A stretch of 64,000 bases of DNA from Jaltomata sinuosa (lineage: Eukaryota > Streptophyta > Magnoliopsida > Solanales > Solanaceae): NCBI GenBank assembly GCA_003996215.1, contig QJPP01003531.1:124001-188000 (forward strand), in the 5' to 3' direction. The notes beneath the pieces are model-generated. The model was not told where the DNA came from, searched no databases, and saw only the letters and a program-made list of their open reading frames with translations. Shown in pieces: positions 34,241 to 46,601 of the stretch. The position numbers and the translations under genes are program-made. Within the stretch, counting starts at the first letter, position 1; each line of letters starts with the position of its first letter.

Positions 34241-36425
34241 TGTAACACCCCAGAAACTTATTCAGCTATTAAACTTAGAATCTCAGAATTTTTTTATCTT
34301 TTTAGGGTTTACGGGTTCAAACCACGGACCATGGTCTGAACCACGAGTCATGGAATGGAGTCATGGTTTAAGTCTGCGAGGTTCAGACTCTAGTCTGAGA
34401 ACCACGAGTTGGTTCTACGGATCGTAGTTCAGTCTACGGCCCATCCTGTCAACTCGTGGTATCAGACCTGAGGACTGGCTGATTCCCAGGAACCACGAGT
34501 CAAGTCTATGGCTCATAGTTTGAACTACGGACCATCCTGTTGACTCGTGAAACCAGATCAGAGACCTGCCAAGTCCTTCAGGAATGACAAATTGGTTTGA
34601 CGGGCCATAATTTGTTCTATGGACCGTCTTGTTGACCCATAAACTGCCTTTATAGCCTGTGCACTTGGCCAGGAACGACGGATGGAAACCACGAGCCGTG
34701 ATTTGGTCTACGACCCGTGGAATCCGTTTGTGGTCCCTAAAAGTCAACTTTTTCCAGCTTTTTTCTAATTATGTCCCTGGGGTATTTTAGTCATTACTCA
34801 CCCTTTTAACCCCTAAATGAGGTCGTTTTGACTACTTCTAGAAAGGTTTTCACCCATATTAGCCTAAGTCCCTCCTCAAATCTTCATTCATCTCCCAAAA
34901 AGGAAAAGAACTCCTTCAAGCTCCAAGATCAAGTCTCCTTTCTATTCAATTTCAAGTGGCTTAGCTTTAATCAAGGTATGTGGGTATTCAAAAATGTGTT
35001 CCTCTCACCCTTGTGCCCAAAACCCCCCCATTCTTATTTTGAATTATGAACTTGTGAAATTAGGATTTTAATCTCAATTGGGGAAAAACTTATGAAATCA
35101 GTTTCTATGCATCAATTAATAGTTTCTTATTATGTATTTATGATTTGCCTAAGATTCCTTAAATGATTTCAGAAACCCATGCATTAAAGTTGATTTCTAG
35201 CATGATTTCTTCAAGTTATGGATTTCTAAGTTATAGTTCTTACTCAATCCTCTTGGGTCTTTCTATTAAGTGTTTTTCATGATTCCTCCATGGATTTTAA
35301 GTTCAATTTCATGCATTGATATTATGATCTCAAGTACCATATGGAAATTGCATGCCTGATTCTTCAAGTATAAATTTAGAAAGAAAAAGTATGATTTGGA
35401 ATTATGGCTATGCTAAACTTCAAGAACTTATGATATGAGAATTGCATGATACCGATGTGTTTTCATGCTTTTCGATAAGATTTGGCATGAGATTGTGCCA
35501 CAATGAATTTATGAGCTATATGTACATGTTTTGGGAGTAGTATTTAACACCGAGCGACGAAGGTTCGATTACCCAAGTCTAGAACTACGTTGCCAGCGTA
35601 GGTTATGAAGTGCCCTATGGGCTTATGAGAGTGGTTCCACATCTTGATCATGGTGTCCTATGCCTAGCGGGCAGTAGGACAGCTTTGCCAACTAGGGTTA
35701 TATAGTTGGGTATGGTGACTCGTTCCTTGGCAGGGTTCAAGTCAACTTTGCTAACTAGGGTTATATAGTTAGATTCCATGTAGCTCGCATGGTCTAATGT
35801 CGGTTATAAGAAGCTCCCGTATGAATGTTTTGACTTGTTTAAGCTTATGACACCTATTTTGAAGTCTTGAATCGTATCTCACGTTTACCATTCAAATTAT
35901 GATATTTACTTTTGATAACTCCTTTATGCACGAACTAAGTTTCTATTTACGTCTTAAGTATGTTTTCTTCATATTCATGCATATCTCACATATTCAGTAC
36001 ATCCTATAGTACTGACGCATATTTGGCGCTGCATTCTCTTGATGATGCAAATTCAGGTTTCCTCCCTCAAGCACGTGGCTAGAGATTTCAGGACACTTCC
36101 AGTCCCTCATAGTTCGAGGGCTAGTTATGATCTTAGTTAGTTTGTGGTTATTTACTTCCGTACTTTGAGTTAGCTAGGGTCTTGTCCTAGCAACTCCTTA
36201 TGTTATATGTAGAGGCTATTCAGACATAGACAGTATTCGAGTCTTTCTTTCAAGTTATGTTTCATGTTGACTTATCGTATATGATATGGGTTGCCTAATT
36301 TTCTACATTTGTTTCCGCTATATTTTCTTATGAATTTTTGAGTATGCTATGACCAAGGGTTAACTTGGGACACTTGTGGTCTTGGGTCCCGTGTTACGTC
36401 TAAAGGGTAGCCTCGAGGCGTGACA
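34241..36425 (+). mobile_element. Solo LTR of the chromovirus 1 family
   Basis: It begins TGTAACACCCCAGAAAC and ends GAGGCGTGACA, 2185 bp, flanked by the duplication ATAGG (34236-34240, 36426-36430). Motif order matches the chromovirus 1 LTR in reverse orientation, including the ACGG palindrome cluster and the CTAGGGTTATATAGTT pair. A solo LTR forms by recombination between the two LTRs of a full element, which removes the internal region. Confidence 0.93.
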
Positions 36426-38544
36426 ATAGGCCGACTGGGCACATATAAGATAAAAGAGCAGTAATAAGCGAAATAGAAACAAGTAGTCACAAAAGGCAAT
36501 GAATAAGCACATGGAAGCTAGCACAGAAGGAATACAAACAGGAACAACATACATGGCTAGCTACTATAACACAATCACAGGCGAAAGGAAGAAACACATA
36601 CCTGGGATCCTCGCAATAACTAGTATATAAAGAAGAGTTTAGAAAGTAGGCGGTATACCGATAACCTCAAATGGATAGAAAAGGAGATAAAAGATAACGA
36701 TAATCATGCTTGCATACAAGATACGATAACCCCAAATAGACATACTAATCTCAAGTCAGAATCCAACAGTTAAAAGCCGAAAAGCAATCTTAACAATCTC
36801 CAATCTCACTAGAAACCATGACAGGAACCAATACCGCGATATAATAACAACGAGTCTAAGTATAATCCCACGGGCGCCCATACATCCAAGGAATACAAGC
36901 AAGTGAAGACAAACCCTCTGGCAGCCCATACTACCAGAGCGTATAATCAACAAAACAGCAAACAAGAGTGGAACCTCACATAAGTGAATGATATGCTATG
37001 ACATGTCAAACAAAGTGTAACCGCAGTGTCAGTATGTTACCCCCTCCGGTGCCCCAAAGGTCCAATGAAGGCGGGATCCATGGAAGGACTTCTCCCGAGT
37101 ACATCTACTCCATGTACACCCCTACCCCCGATCACCCTTTTGCCCGTAGAACTTGGTCCGGGATGACAGGGTCCATGGAGGTCTACTCGTAGACCACATA
37201 CTTCACTCTATCCTCAAAATATCAGTACGGAGTGCCACCGGATCCAAACTAGTACTCAAATGCCCCAAATGATTGACTGGATTCTATCCAGGTCTAAATC
37301 AATGAAATAAGTCTCATAAACCCCCTTCAAGGGTGCCCCGACGTATTCAGGTCTAAAATAGTAGTAAATCAAGTCTGATGCTCGGCTTTACCGAGTCTAA
37401 TATCATTTCTCATCCATAACAGGGTCAATCTAGCACCTCGGTTCAACCGGGTCTAATATATAGTAGGGAAACTGTAACAAATCTTTATTTTAACTTTCTT
37501 TACCCCAAGAAGATCCATTAAGATGATACCAAATTATTTCATAATCAATTTTACCAAAAATGGGCCCCACGGGCCATGCAAGTTTAGAAATCATCAATAG
37601 AAGGCCCGAAGCCAAAATCGTAGTAAAATCATGAAGAAAATCCTTTTATATGCATGATAATGACATGCTCAATCACAATCAATAGCCCAACGGCTCACAA
37701 TCAACCTATCGTCCCTGCACAAGCTCCAATCGTTCTACAACACAGATAGCCAGCTCTGTAACAATAATAACGATATTCGGGACTCACGGACATTCCCAAT
37801 ATCCCACCATCTATGTTCCAGAGTCAATATAAGGCCTCACAGGACCACAAGGGTGATAATATCATCTATCACAAGTACTACAACCATCAGAGGAAGAAAA
37901 GGAATCAGACATGAATAAAGCGGTCAAGGTATATGGTACCAACTAGTAAACCCGACCCAAGGATGCCCATTAATATAATTTTATTCAATATATGCGAAGT
38001 CTAAAGAGTTTAAACCGTAACCTACCTGTCGTCCGACGACAAGATGATGGGACAACGATATCCAAGCCCGACTCGCTCTGAGAAGCCTCGAACGATGATC
38101 AAACTATCACAAACATGGATAATATATCAAGACAAGTATAATGACACCCATATTGCTATAATAATAACTGGGTCAAAATTCGGGTCACTGGCGGCCCCGT
38201 GGGCCCCACAACCCGAAACCAAAAATGAAAGCGCACAACATGATCATCACACTCGAAGGTGTGCATGCTAAGATTTTAGAGAGAATTTAGCCAAGGAATT
38301 GGCTCAAACCAGCCAGCCCATTATAAGAACAATTGAAGAATCAAATGAGAGAATTAAACGAAATAAAGCGGATAAAACTTACAATTTATGATGGAGGAAC
38401 AATCACAAGTAAGGAATATGCACCCAACACCAAGAATTGAAGAAACACAGAGTTTGGACGAGTTTTGAGCTTACAATAATGGAGAATTCGTATTTTTGGG
38501 TGAAGAAGACGAAGTTAAGAGCTTATATACTGCCCAGGGGTCCT

Positions 38545-38755
38545 TCATCGCCACCGCAAAGCGACCCCTCGCGGTCGCGAGGACCATGCTGGCTAGACCA
38601 TTGCGATCGCGAGGACTAGCCACGCTGTCGCGAAGAACAAAGAGGGAGAGGCTTCATCGCGATTGCGACAGATGATCACGCGATCGCGAAGAACAAGGGA
38701 CCAGGTGCTTCATCGTGGTCGCGAAGGGAGAAGCTCGCGATCGCGATTAAGGCCT
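38545..38755. repeat. TCGCGATCGCGA palindrome cluster, second copy
   Basis: Counterpart of 27712-27895 in the other LTR. Comparing the two shows point changes within the motifs, for example CAACTG-like against CGCGATC, while overall spacing is kept. Confidence 0.8.
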
Positions 38756-39452
38756 GAGGCCTGCACCTGCAACAACAAAAATCTGCAACTTTTCCAAAAC
38801 TCTACGGGGTATTTCGGGCACAATCGAAAATTGATATTCAAAAACCAATAATGATAACAGAGTGGAAACAACGTTCTGAACTCAAAGAAAATGACAAAAC
38901 ATCCATACGAGGTCGTTTCGGAGAAATGTTGACCCAAGTCAACACTAACCAACACGCAACCAAACACACAAAATGAGCCCGGCTTACCCGGAACCCGAAC
39001 CAACCATCTTCCTATCCCAAACTCGACATTTCGGAGCTGATGGAATCGTCGGATTTTGAATCCGACACTCCGATCATCGAAAGCTGACCAAAGTTACACT
39101 TTCAACTTCAAATGACCTGAAAACAGAGAAAGCAACACAAAACCCACACCGGAAGCTCTCAGGCCTTAACTAAAGGTCCAACTAGACCAAACTTAACGCA
39201 CGGAGCCAACAGAACTGTCGGAATTCGATTTCGAGCACGTTAGCTAAGAATGTTGACTAAAGTCAACAATATTCTAAGTTAAAGCTCTAAAATAGGCAAA
39301 CATGCAAACAACCAAAACAACCAAACAAACGACCAGGGCACCGAACTACCAGTCCTAGCAAGCCATAAATGACTTGGAGCCGTTACAGGAAAGCTCTAAC
39401 AGTACGAAGAAAACGTAAACACGAAGATGACCGGAGGGGTCATCACATTTAA

Positions 39453-40230
39453 TTAGCCTGATAAATATTCAAAAAAAATTAGTTCGATAAATACGTGCTT
39501 ATGCTTAAGCATCTTACGTACACTGTCCTATATCGCTCGTAGCACCCCTATATATACATGTTTATACACCATTTATATAATATCGATACATTATATAACT
39601 ATTTATATTATACAATATCGACACACGTTTATACACCATACAATTTCGATACATTACATATACATTATATAACTATTTATACAATATCGAGTATATTATA
39701 TATACATAAGTATACATCAAATATACCTGCAATACAATATTGATAAATTACATTTACATTAAGTGTACAATGCCAAAATGCAGCTTTTAGCCACGGTTCT
39801 CGCATTGCTAAACCCACATTTTTGTAATCTTGGGCTATTTTTATGTAAAAAGAACATGACTATATTTATTGCAAACTAATTATCTTATTGTATATTTATA
39901 AAATTATCCTTTAACTTTTTAAACTTGGGCCTAAGCTTAGCACAGGCTATGCGACTAGTAGATAGATAGATTAAGGTGTTTTTTTTTTCTTGTAAAAAAC
40001 AAATAAAAGGAGAGCTAAAGAAAAATAACTTTATGCTTGGAATTTGGAAGGGGCAAAATAGTGAATGTGGCAAGCATCGGCAAAGGGGAGTACAGGTATT
40101 TTAAATAGAGAAGTTTTGGCCCACAAGGCGCAGTTCAGTCCTTCGTCGTTCTCGGGCAGCTTCTATTAGCGGCGTTGGTACCTAGAATCAATAAATTAGC
40201 GTATGATCCAAATAAGGTAGAAGCAGAATA
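39453..40230. other. Upstream region of the listerin exons with an AT-rich minisatellite
   Basis: 39560-39700 contains two copies of a unit of about 70 bases built from TTTATACACCAT, ATCGATACATTATATAAC and TATTTATA. The rest is AT-rich down to about 40090. From there sequence becomes more mixed (CAGTCCTTCGTCGTTCTCGG) and probably includes the promoter-proximal region and 5' leader of the gene at 40231. The ATG context is AATAATGG. I see no clear TATA box. Confidence 0.5.
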
Positions 40231-41316
40231 ATGGGGAGACCGAAAGGAGATGGAGCTAGAAGCAAGTCTCGTCCCTCTAGCAGCAGGTCCACTTTCTTGT
40301 TTTTCATTCTTTTTTTTTTTGCAGTTTTCTTGGTGTTTTGTAATATTTGTAATATTGGGTATTGCAGTCTTGCTGCTTCTTTACTGCCCCAAGGTTCTAC
40401 GCCTGTGGGATTCGGAGGCTATATGGGTTGTTCCCGTGTTGATTCTTCCTTGTCAACTGAAGATTCTCCCCCTTTCTTGGTACTACTATTTAACTTTTTA
40501 TTCATCTGAATTACATCCATGGGTACTAGATTCTGTAATTTCCAAGTTTGTTTTTTCTTTTACAAAATTCAAAGTGTCCTAATTGACTGATGCTAATTAT
40601 CCTAATGACAAGGCTGAGCCACAAGGACGACCTAATTACTTTCTTTAATAGAAAAAAGTGATACATGTTGAGATTTTTTGTTATCTTTGTTTCCAAAATA
40701 TCCATATTGTGATGTTATTTTCTTTTTGCAGGATATTGACAGTGAAGTGGCACAACACTTGAAGAGGCTTGCCAGAAAGGACCCTACTACTAAAGTAATT
40801 TCATATGATAAGTTTCTTATTCATTGTTAGAATGGATATCTTTTCCAGTTACCAGAATATTGGTTCCTTGGGAGATGTGAATTAGGAAACAATTAATAAC
40901 TATATAAGCAGCAAGTAGAAAGAGGTGGTTTTAAGTATCACACTTGTGTTTATTGATGGTTCTTCTGCTCCATCTTCATTTATCTGCCTGTTTATTTTAG
41001 TATGTGCTGAAGTTCCCATATGGCACTAATATCTATGTGGTCATGGCTTGGTACATCCTCTTTTTGCCCCTTATGCCTAGTTTTGGGTGATGTGAACTCC
41101 TGTATCCGTATATGTGCTAAAATTCATATTCATTGGTCATCTGATTTCTTTGTTTCATTGTCATACTTACATGTAGTTTGACGATGCTTTATTTATCATA
41201 TTTGAGAAAGCTCATTAAAAGTCTTCTCTTTCTAACAGCTAAAAGCATTGACATCACTATCTCAGTTATTCCAACAAAAGACTGCAAAGGAGATAATTCC
41301 GACAATCCCACAATGG
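40231..41316 (+). CDS. LTN1: Listerin-type E3 ubiquitin ligase (LTN1), exons 1-4 only
   Basis: Four exons join in phase: 40231-40286, 40368-40479, 40732-40794 and 41239-41316 (103 codons), all with GT-AG introns. The peptide starts MGRPKGDGARSKSRPSSSS and goes on VGFGGYMGCSRVDSSLSTED, DIDSEVAQHLKRLARKDPTT and KEIIPTIPQW, the conserved N-terminus of plant listerin. Listerin is the RING E3 ligase of ribosome-associated quality control and ubiquitinates nascent chains stalled on 60S subunits. The full protein is very large (about 1,900 residues in plants), so only about 5% is here. The next expected exon, usually starting AFEYKK, was not found. It is either a gene with a giant intron 4 or a truncated copy. 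No stop or frameshift damages the four exons. Confidence 0.88.
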
Positions 41317-41975
41317 GTATGCTCACTTCTCTCTCCTAGATGCTAGTCAATACCCAAATAGGACAATGTCTAGGCGATTGGGCATGCTAGATCTTATGTT
41401 ACAGATTTTGCGGTTGGTGGAAAAACATTTGGTGCTCCTTTTAAAGAAAGTTCCCTATGGTATAAGGTCGCAATGTTTGGGTTTCATGCTTGTTCCTTGC
41501 AACTTTTCAGCATCTCATAGGAACCAATTTTACCTTTGAAACTGAATGATGGAATAGTTAATTTAAATGTGGTAACATTTGGCATTGAGTCCTTCCAAAT
41601 TTTTTGGAGAATTCATCCCTTTCTAGTCCTGAAATATGGCTAGATTTAATAAGTCAGGACAACTAGAACTTATTTGATCATTCTCATTATCTCATTCTCT
41701 ATGTTGCTTCCATAATTTTATCTGTTCCCTCTCCTCGCCTTTAACTGTTTGCTTTAAAATTTTTTGACCACCCCTTCATACTCCATTTTGCAGAGCCAAT
41801 AGTTATAACCCTCCGTTATCCACCACATATTTATTAGCAATGAGACATTGTCTTCTGCACCCAATTTCCATAACAGTTTGGCAACAAGGTTCTTTGAAAG
41901 CATAATATGGCTTCTAGTGCCATCAATCTTAAGGCGCATGAAGTATGAATTTCGACTGGGCAAGGTGAAGCTTCT
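41317..41975 (+). other. Start of listerin intron 4
   Basis: Begins with GTATGCTC and is T-rich like a plant intron. No further listerin exon could be read. A minus-strand frame at 41754-41963 resembles nothing I know. The sequence ends at the 4.2 kb LTR element. Confidence 0.55.
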
Positions 41976-42972
41976 TACTTATTAATAAGAATCGGGTTAC
42001 TTGAAAGAAAAACAAGAAAATAACGCGGAAGTGAAAAATACGAAGATTAAAGATTAGAAAAATAAGATAACAAAGTTTGAGAAATAGATCCCCAAATCTC
42101 AAACATAATTGCTAAAAACCCTAATTGATTATAATAGACTTAATTAGTGGATTAAGGATAATCATATTTACTAGCACATTCAATTCAAGAACTTTGATCT
42201 AGACCCCTAATTGAATAAGACAACAATTAGTATAAGACTGATTACCTTCTTCAATTAATCGAATAAGAACCAAAGATATCAAGTTCATGAGTTAGTTCAA
42301 AGATATCAAGTTCATGAGTTAATTTTACTCTAAGAAACGTTCTTTTAAGGTTGTTAGATAAATCCCAAGTAGCCAACATGCAAAGATGTGTAGAAGAGAA
42401 ACTCTCAAATAATCTTAATAATAATGTTGGTAAAAAGGAACAAAATCCACTCCTATATACAGGGGAAATTCTGAGCAACCTATCCCAAATAGCATGAGAT
42501 TTGAAACCTGCTTTTACGGAAATAATAAATAGTAAACCTAACTAGAAAATTTTAAACTAGGAAACTTTAAATTAGAAAAACAAGTAAAAATTAATATCAC
42601 ACTTATTCCCAAAACTACCTAAAAAAAATATGGGAAAAAGTGACAAAATTGCACCAAAAACTCACGCCTAATGCAGCCCCTTTTTAGGCGTACATGCAGC
42701 CATAATGGGCGTGGCAACCCTTTTTGGGTGTGATTCTCATCCCATTTTGGGCTGAATTTTCAGCTCTTTTGAGCATGCATATAAGCTCTTTTTGTCTCTC
42801 TTTTGGGGTTCCATGTGGGGTCCAATCTTAATTTTTTTGGGCTTCTTGGGTTCTTCTTCCACGATAAGCACCTTCTTGATCTCTCATTGAAGCTCATCCA
42901 CCTTATCTTAATCTCCTCAACTTCCAAAAGTCCAAGTCCTTTATTGGAAGTATACCACTATGGATGCTATCA
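41976..42972 (-). repeat. 3' LTR of the 4.2 kb element
   Basis: Matches 45181-46182 throughout. Shared landmarks are GGGTTACTTGAAA, CTAATTGATT, a stretch with repeated CAGCC-TTTTGGGCGT motifs, and GGATGCTATCA at the end. Confidence 0.75.
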
Positions 42973-43498
42973 TTGCCTTCTTGAAAATGATTCGTTCTCG
43001 ATTATAAACATCGCAAGATCAAGAAGACATGCATTAGTAAACATCCATCAATCATAAGCAACGATGTAGGAACAAAACAAGACAGCGACCATGTGTCCAC
43101 TTAACCTAGTTAAAGCTAGCATGGATACATACACCCTTACAAAGCACGTTGACATCATCATCATCCCAATAGAAAATTTTTCTACTTATGTAAGCACAAC
43201 AAAAATCTTGTCTAGATGCCATAGGGAATGATAAACACCTCTCCAATTTATTCCTATCAATAGGTATGGAAAAGATGACATAAGATCCCTAACACATGCA
43301 TCAAATTGAACACTTTTATGATAACCAAACATCCTCAATTAGAACTCCATAAATTCTACATAAAAGCTATTCACATAAGCACTAGAGTTCTTTGGAACAA
43401 TATAAGAACCCTTACATTCCAAAATAGAACCTCCACTAAATTCGAGCTCATTATTGGAATCATCACAAATAATATCCTCAAATTCATTGAATTCTTAG

Positions 43499-43583
43499 GT
43501 AGAGGTAAGGCTGCGTACACACCAACCACACCACCTTCCCCAGACCCCACTTGTGGTATTATACACCGGGTATGTTGTTGTAA
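43499..43583 (+). mobile_element. 5'-truncated TS-type SINE
   Basis: GAGGTAAGGCTGCGTACAC, then CCCCAGACCCCACTTGTGG and a GGGTATGTTGTTGT end are the 3' part of the Solanaceae TS SINE family. The flanks carry an imperfect duplication TCATTGAATT (43484-43493) and TCATTGAATC (43586-43595), as expected for LINE-assisted insertion of a truncated copy. The SINE lies inside the 4.2 kb element, so it is younger than that element. Confidence 0.8.
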
Positions 43584-43606
43584 ACTCATTGAATCTAAGT
43601 AATTGC

Positions 43607-44869
43607 TCAAATTGTCATCCAAGGAATCATCGATAGGTTCAACAAAGAGTATTTGAGCACTAGTGTCATAATAGTCATGTATCTCCTCATCACTAGTAGA
43701 AACACCTGTTTAAGCTTGCAATCACCAAGACTTAAAGGATTATTACATTCCATTACACAACAAAATTTATATTCTAGCACATTATCATATGAGAACTCAT
43801 TCAACACTAGAATGAGAGAAGAGGAAACATCCAACTTATTCACAACACGCCTCTTTTCAACAGGTGGGAATCCACAATCAACTATGTCATGCTCAATTTT
43901 AAAAGGGAACGAATTACTCTTGTAATTGGAGGTTATAGTTAATGACTTAATATGTAGCAAAATATCATTATCCTCAAAATTAATAAAGTCACTGACATTA
44001 GAAATAATAGTGTAATTCATTATCTCCAAAAATACCTTAGGTGTTCTAGGAATCCTAAGAATGTCTCGTTATACATACTGTACTTGGTCTTATGTAGCAA
44101 AGGAACAACATCACCTTGTTGTCCCTTTTGCATGGTGTTAGATTCAAAACTGCCTTGTTGGACTTCTTGTCATGAGTCTTGCCCTTGACAACCCCAAAAT
44201 AATTTTGGTTACTTTTATCCTTCTCTTGCACTTATTTCATGGGACATAGTTTCGACCACCTTAGGATTAAGTTCTTTAATGAAAACTTTCCCATGAGTAC
44301 CTATAAGTGAGTCAAGACAAGTAGAAGTAGGAATGTTAGATTTAGAATAAAAAATAACCTCACTCAAACTCTTTTTTTTTTTCTCAATCTCATGACCATC
44401 CCTCTTTTTTTCTATCTCATGGTCATCGGTCTTTCCTTTCTTCTCAGACTCACTTTTTTTCTCACTTGACATCTCATTCTCTTTACACAACATATTTTCT
44501 CTTTTTCCTCTCTTGGGATATCAACATGCACTCCCTCATTTCTCTCATTCTTTTCTTTCTCATATCTTCTTATATTCTCTTTAAGCATTTTTCCATCTTC
44601 AACTATTTGTGAGAAAGTCCACAAGCCAAGGTTGAATTACCTCCCATTCATCTCAAGAGAATATCTACTTCTGCATACCTTAGATAGCACAGAATATCTA
44701 TTTCTGCATACCTTAGATAGCACACAAGCTCTAGTTTGAAAAATAATTTACCTTGGTCCTTAACATCTCCAAACAACTCATTTTCGTATATATTAGGAAC
44801 TCGAGTAACTTGCCTCTTAATTTGAGGTTGTGAGTTTTGATGGATTCTCCTCACATCGACCATGTTCAC
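43607..44869 (-). pseudogene. Remnant coding region of the 4.2 kb element, function unknown
   Basis: Three short minus-strand frames: 44648-44869 (RIHQNSQPQIKRQVTRVPNI, YENELFGDVKDQGKLFFKLE), 44215-44493 with a Lys/Glu/Ser-rich repeat (EKKSESEKKGKTDDHEIEKK) and 43607-44029. They look like pieces of one hydrophilic protein broken by frameshifts. No protease, RT or integrase motif is present. It may be a gag remnant; I cannot name it. Confidence 0.4.
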
Positions 44870-45180
44870 GGGATTAGGTCTCCCTAAACGAAAAAATCTT
44901 TACCAACTCCTAGATGGATTGAGTCTGGTGGAATAAGAAAAAGACCAATTTGTGTAAGAAAATTTCCAAATTTCCCCTCTTGGTTTTCCTTCTCAATGTT
45001 GGAAAAACACAATAAATCTAGAGTTTCTTAATTGTTTTTTTTGCTATGGCTTTACCTTGTAAGCTACTGAATTTTTTAAAATTGTTTTGCTGTATAACTT
45101 ACCTTTTAAGCCACTACAAAATAATACTCGTTTTTTAGGTTTTTGTCAAGGAACTCCCAAGATTATCAAGAACAAAATCT

Positions 45181-46182
45181 TGATAGAACCGCTAGAATTG
45201 GGTTACTTGAAAAAAAAAGAAGAAAATAATGCGGAATCGAAACATATGAAGATTAAGGACTAGAAAAATAAGAATGACGAAATTCAAGAAATAAATCCTC
45301 AAATCTCAACCGTAATTGCTAAGAATCCTAATTGATTGTAATAAACCTAATTAGCGAAATGGGGATAATCATATTTTCTAGCAAATTTAATTCAAGAATT
45401 TAGATGGAAGTGATGTAGTCCCCTAATTGAATAATGTAAGACAACAATTAGAATAAGACTAATCACCTTCTTCAATTAATCGATAAGAATCAAAGATAAA
45501 GTGGAATTAATCTTACCTCTTAAAAGAATCGTTCTTATAAAGTTGTAAGAGAAACCACATTTAGCCAACACACAAAGATGTAAAGAAGAGAAACTTTCAA
45601 ATAATGTAATAATAATCTTGTTAAAAAAGAACAAAATCTACCCTTTCAAGAAACCCTATCCCAAATAGCATGAGATTCGAATCACAATTTTTATGGAAAT
45701 AACAAATAGTAAAACTAACTAGGAATTGTTTAACTAGTAAAACTTAATGTCACACTTATTCCCAAAACTACCTAATAAAAATAAGGGAAAACGTGACAAA
45801 ATTGCACCAAAAACTCACGCTTAATGCAATGCCTTTTTGGGCATGAAATGCAGCCATTATGGGCGTGAATTGCAGCCCTTTTGGGTGTGATTCACAGCTC
45901 ATTTCGAGCTAACTTTTCAGATTTCTTGAGCATGCAAATAAGCTCTTTTGGGCTCTCCTTTGGAGCTCTATGTGGGGCTCAATTTTCCTCCTTTTGGGCT
46001 TGGACCATGAAATATGTGTAGCACTTAGCCCATTCATTGCCCCAATTCTTGGGCTCATTCTTCCACTATAAGAACCTTCTTAATCTCTCATTGAAGTTCA
46101 TCAACATTATCTTGATCTCCTTAGCTTCCAGAGCATTCATTTAAGTCCTTTAATGGAAAGTATGCCACTACGGATGCTATCA
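45181..46182 (-). repeat. 5' LTR of the 4.2 kb element
   Basis: Begins TGATAGCATCCGTAGTGG and ends GGTTCTATCA (minus strand). No standard tRNA primer site could be recognised after it; the sequence reads AGATTTTGTTCTTGATAATC. Confidence 0.75.
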
Positions 46183-46218
46183 CTTCTCTTGCTCTCCACT
46201 AGAAGTTTTTATCTAACT

Positions 46219-46597
46219 TGTAAAATTAGGTCTTGGGCCTAACTCACACCCCAAAAGCTAGCTCAAGGGAAGGAGGACTGCCCAAGCCTTATAAGGAGAC
46301 TACCCATCTCATTAACCACCAATGTGGAACTTTTTCATTCTTTAACACCCCACCTCACGCCCAGGTCTGGACATCTGGTGTGTGGGCAATTTTAATTTGG
46401 GGGCCCAACATTGGGTGAGATGGGTCCTACTCTGATACCTTGTAAAATTAGGTTTTGGGCCTAACTAACACCCCAAAAGCTAGCTCAAAGTAAGGAGGAC
46501 TGCCCAAGCCTTATAAAGAGACCAGACTGCCCAAGCCTTATAAAGAGACCACCCATCTCATTAATCACCAATGTGGGACTTTTTTCATTCTTTAACA
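46219..46597 (-). mobile_element. TRIM with LTRs of family Y
   Basis: LTR 46441-46597 (157 bp), internal 46348-46440 (93 bp) and LTR 46219-46347 (129 bp). Each LTR starts TGTTAAAGAATG and ends CTAATTTTACA. The internal part begins AGGTATCAGAGTAGG, a near match to the iMet primer site, and ends GGGCGTGAGGTGGGG, a polypurine tract. The upstream LTR is longer because GACTGCCCAAGCCTTATAAA and seven following bases (27 bp) are duplicated in tandem. No coding capacity. Confidence 0.85.
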
Positions 46598-46601
46598 AAC
46601 A

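Larger units (their letters stand above)
25097..39447 (-). mobile_element. Second Tekay-type Ty3 chromovirus with a nested solo LTR
   Basis: Minus-strand element flanked by the duplication TTTAA (25092-25096, 39448-39452). Its LTRs are 25097-28590 (3494 bp) and 33743-39447, which is about 3515 bp once the nested solo LTR and its duplication are removed. The internal region holds gag, protease, RT, RNase H, integrase and the end of a chromodomain, in one original frame broken by two frameshifts (near 32700 and 30965) and many stops. Its primer site is for tRNA-iMet. Confidence 0.93.
33743..39447 (-). repeat. 5' LTR of chromovirus 2, interrupted
   Basis: Ends GGGGCATGACA on the minus strand at 33743 and starts TGTGATGACCCC at 39447. 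A solo LTR occupies 34241-36425. The uninterrupted target sequence GGTATCATAGGCCGACT is preserved in the other LTR near 25580. The palindrome cluster is repeated at 38545-38755. Confidence 0.9.
41976..46182 (-). mobile_element. 4.2 kb non-autonomous LTR retrotransposon
   Basis: LTRs are 41976-42972 and 45181-46182 (about 1 kb each), and the element is flanked by CTTCT (41971-41975, 46183-46187). The minus-strand LTR starts TGATAGCATCC and ends GGTTCTATCA. The purine-rich CAAGAAGGCAA just before the left LTR suits a polypurine tract and sets the orientation. The internal 2.2 kb has no recognisable pol. The left LTR has lost its TG end (TACTTATTAA), so its first bases are inferred from the duplication and length. 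Confidence 0.72.

Noticed and set aside
40250..40582. A 110-codon open frame with a hydrophobic segment over the listerin exon 1-2 region
   Set aside because: It reads through intron 1 in a different frame from listerin. The spliced frame matches a known protein family and the open frame does not.
41754..41963. Open minus-strand frame of 69 codons in listerin intron 4, flanked by a TTTTGCAG that resembles an acceptor site on the plus strand
   Set aside because: No recognisable domain on either strand, and the plus-strand sequence after the acceptor does not match listerin. Chance frame.
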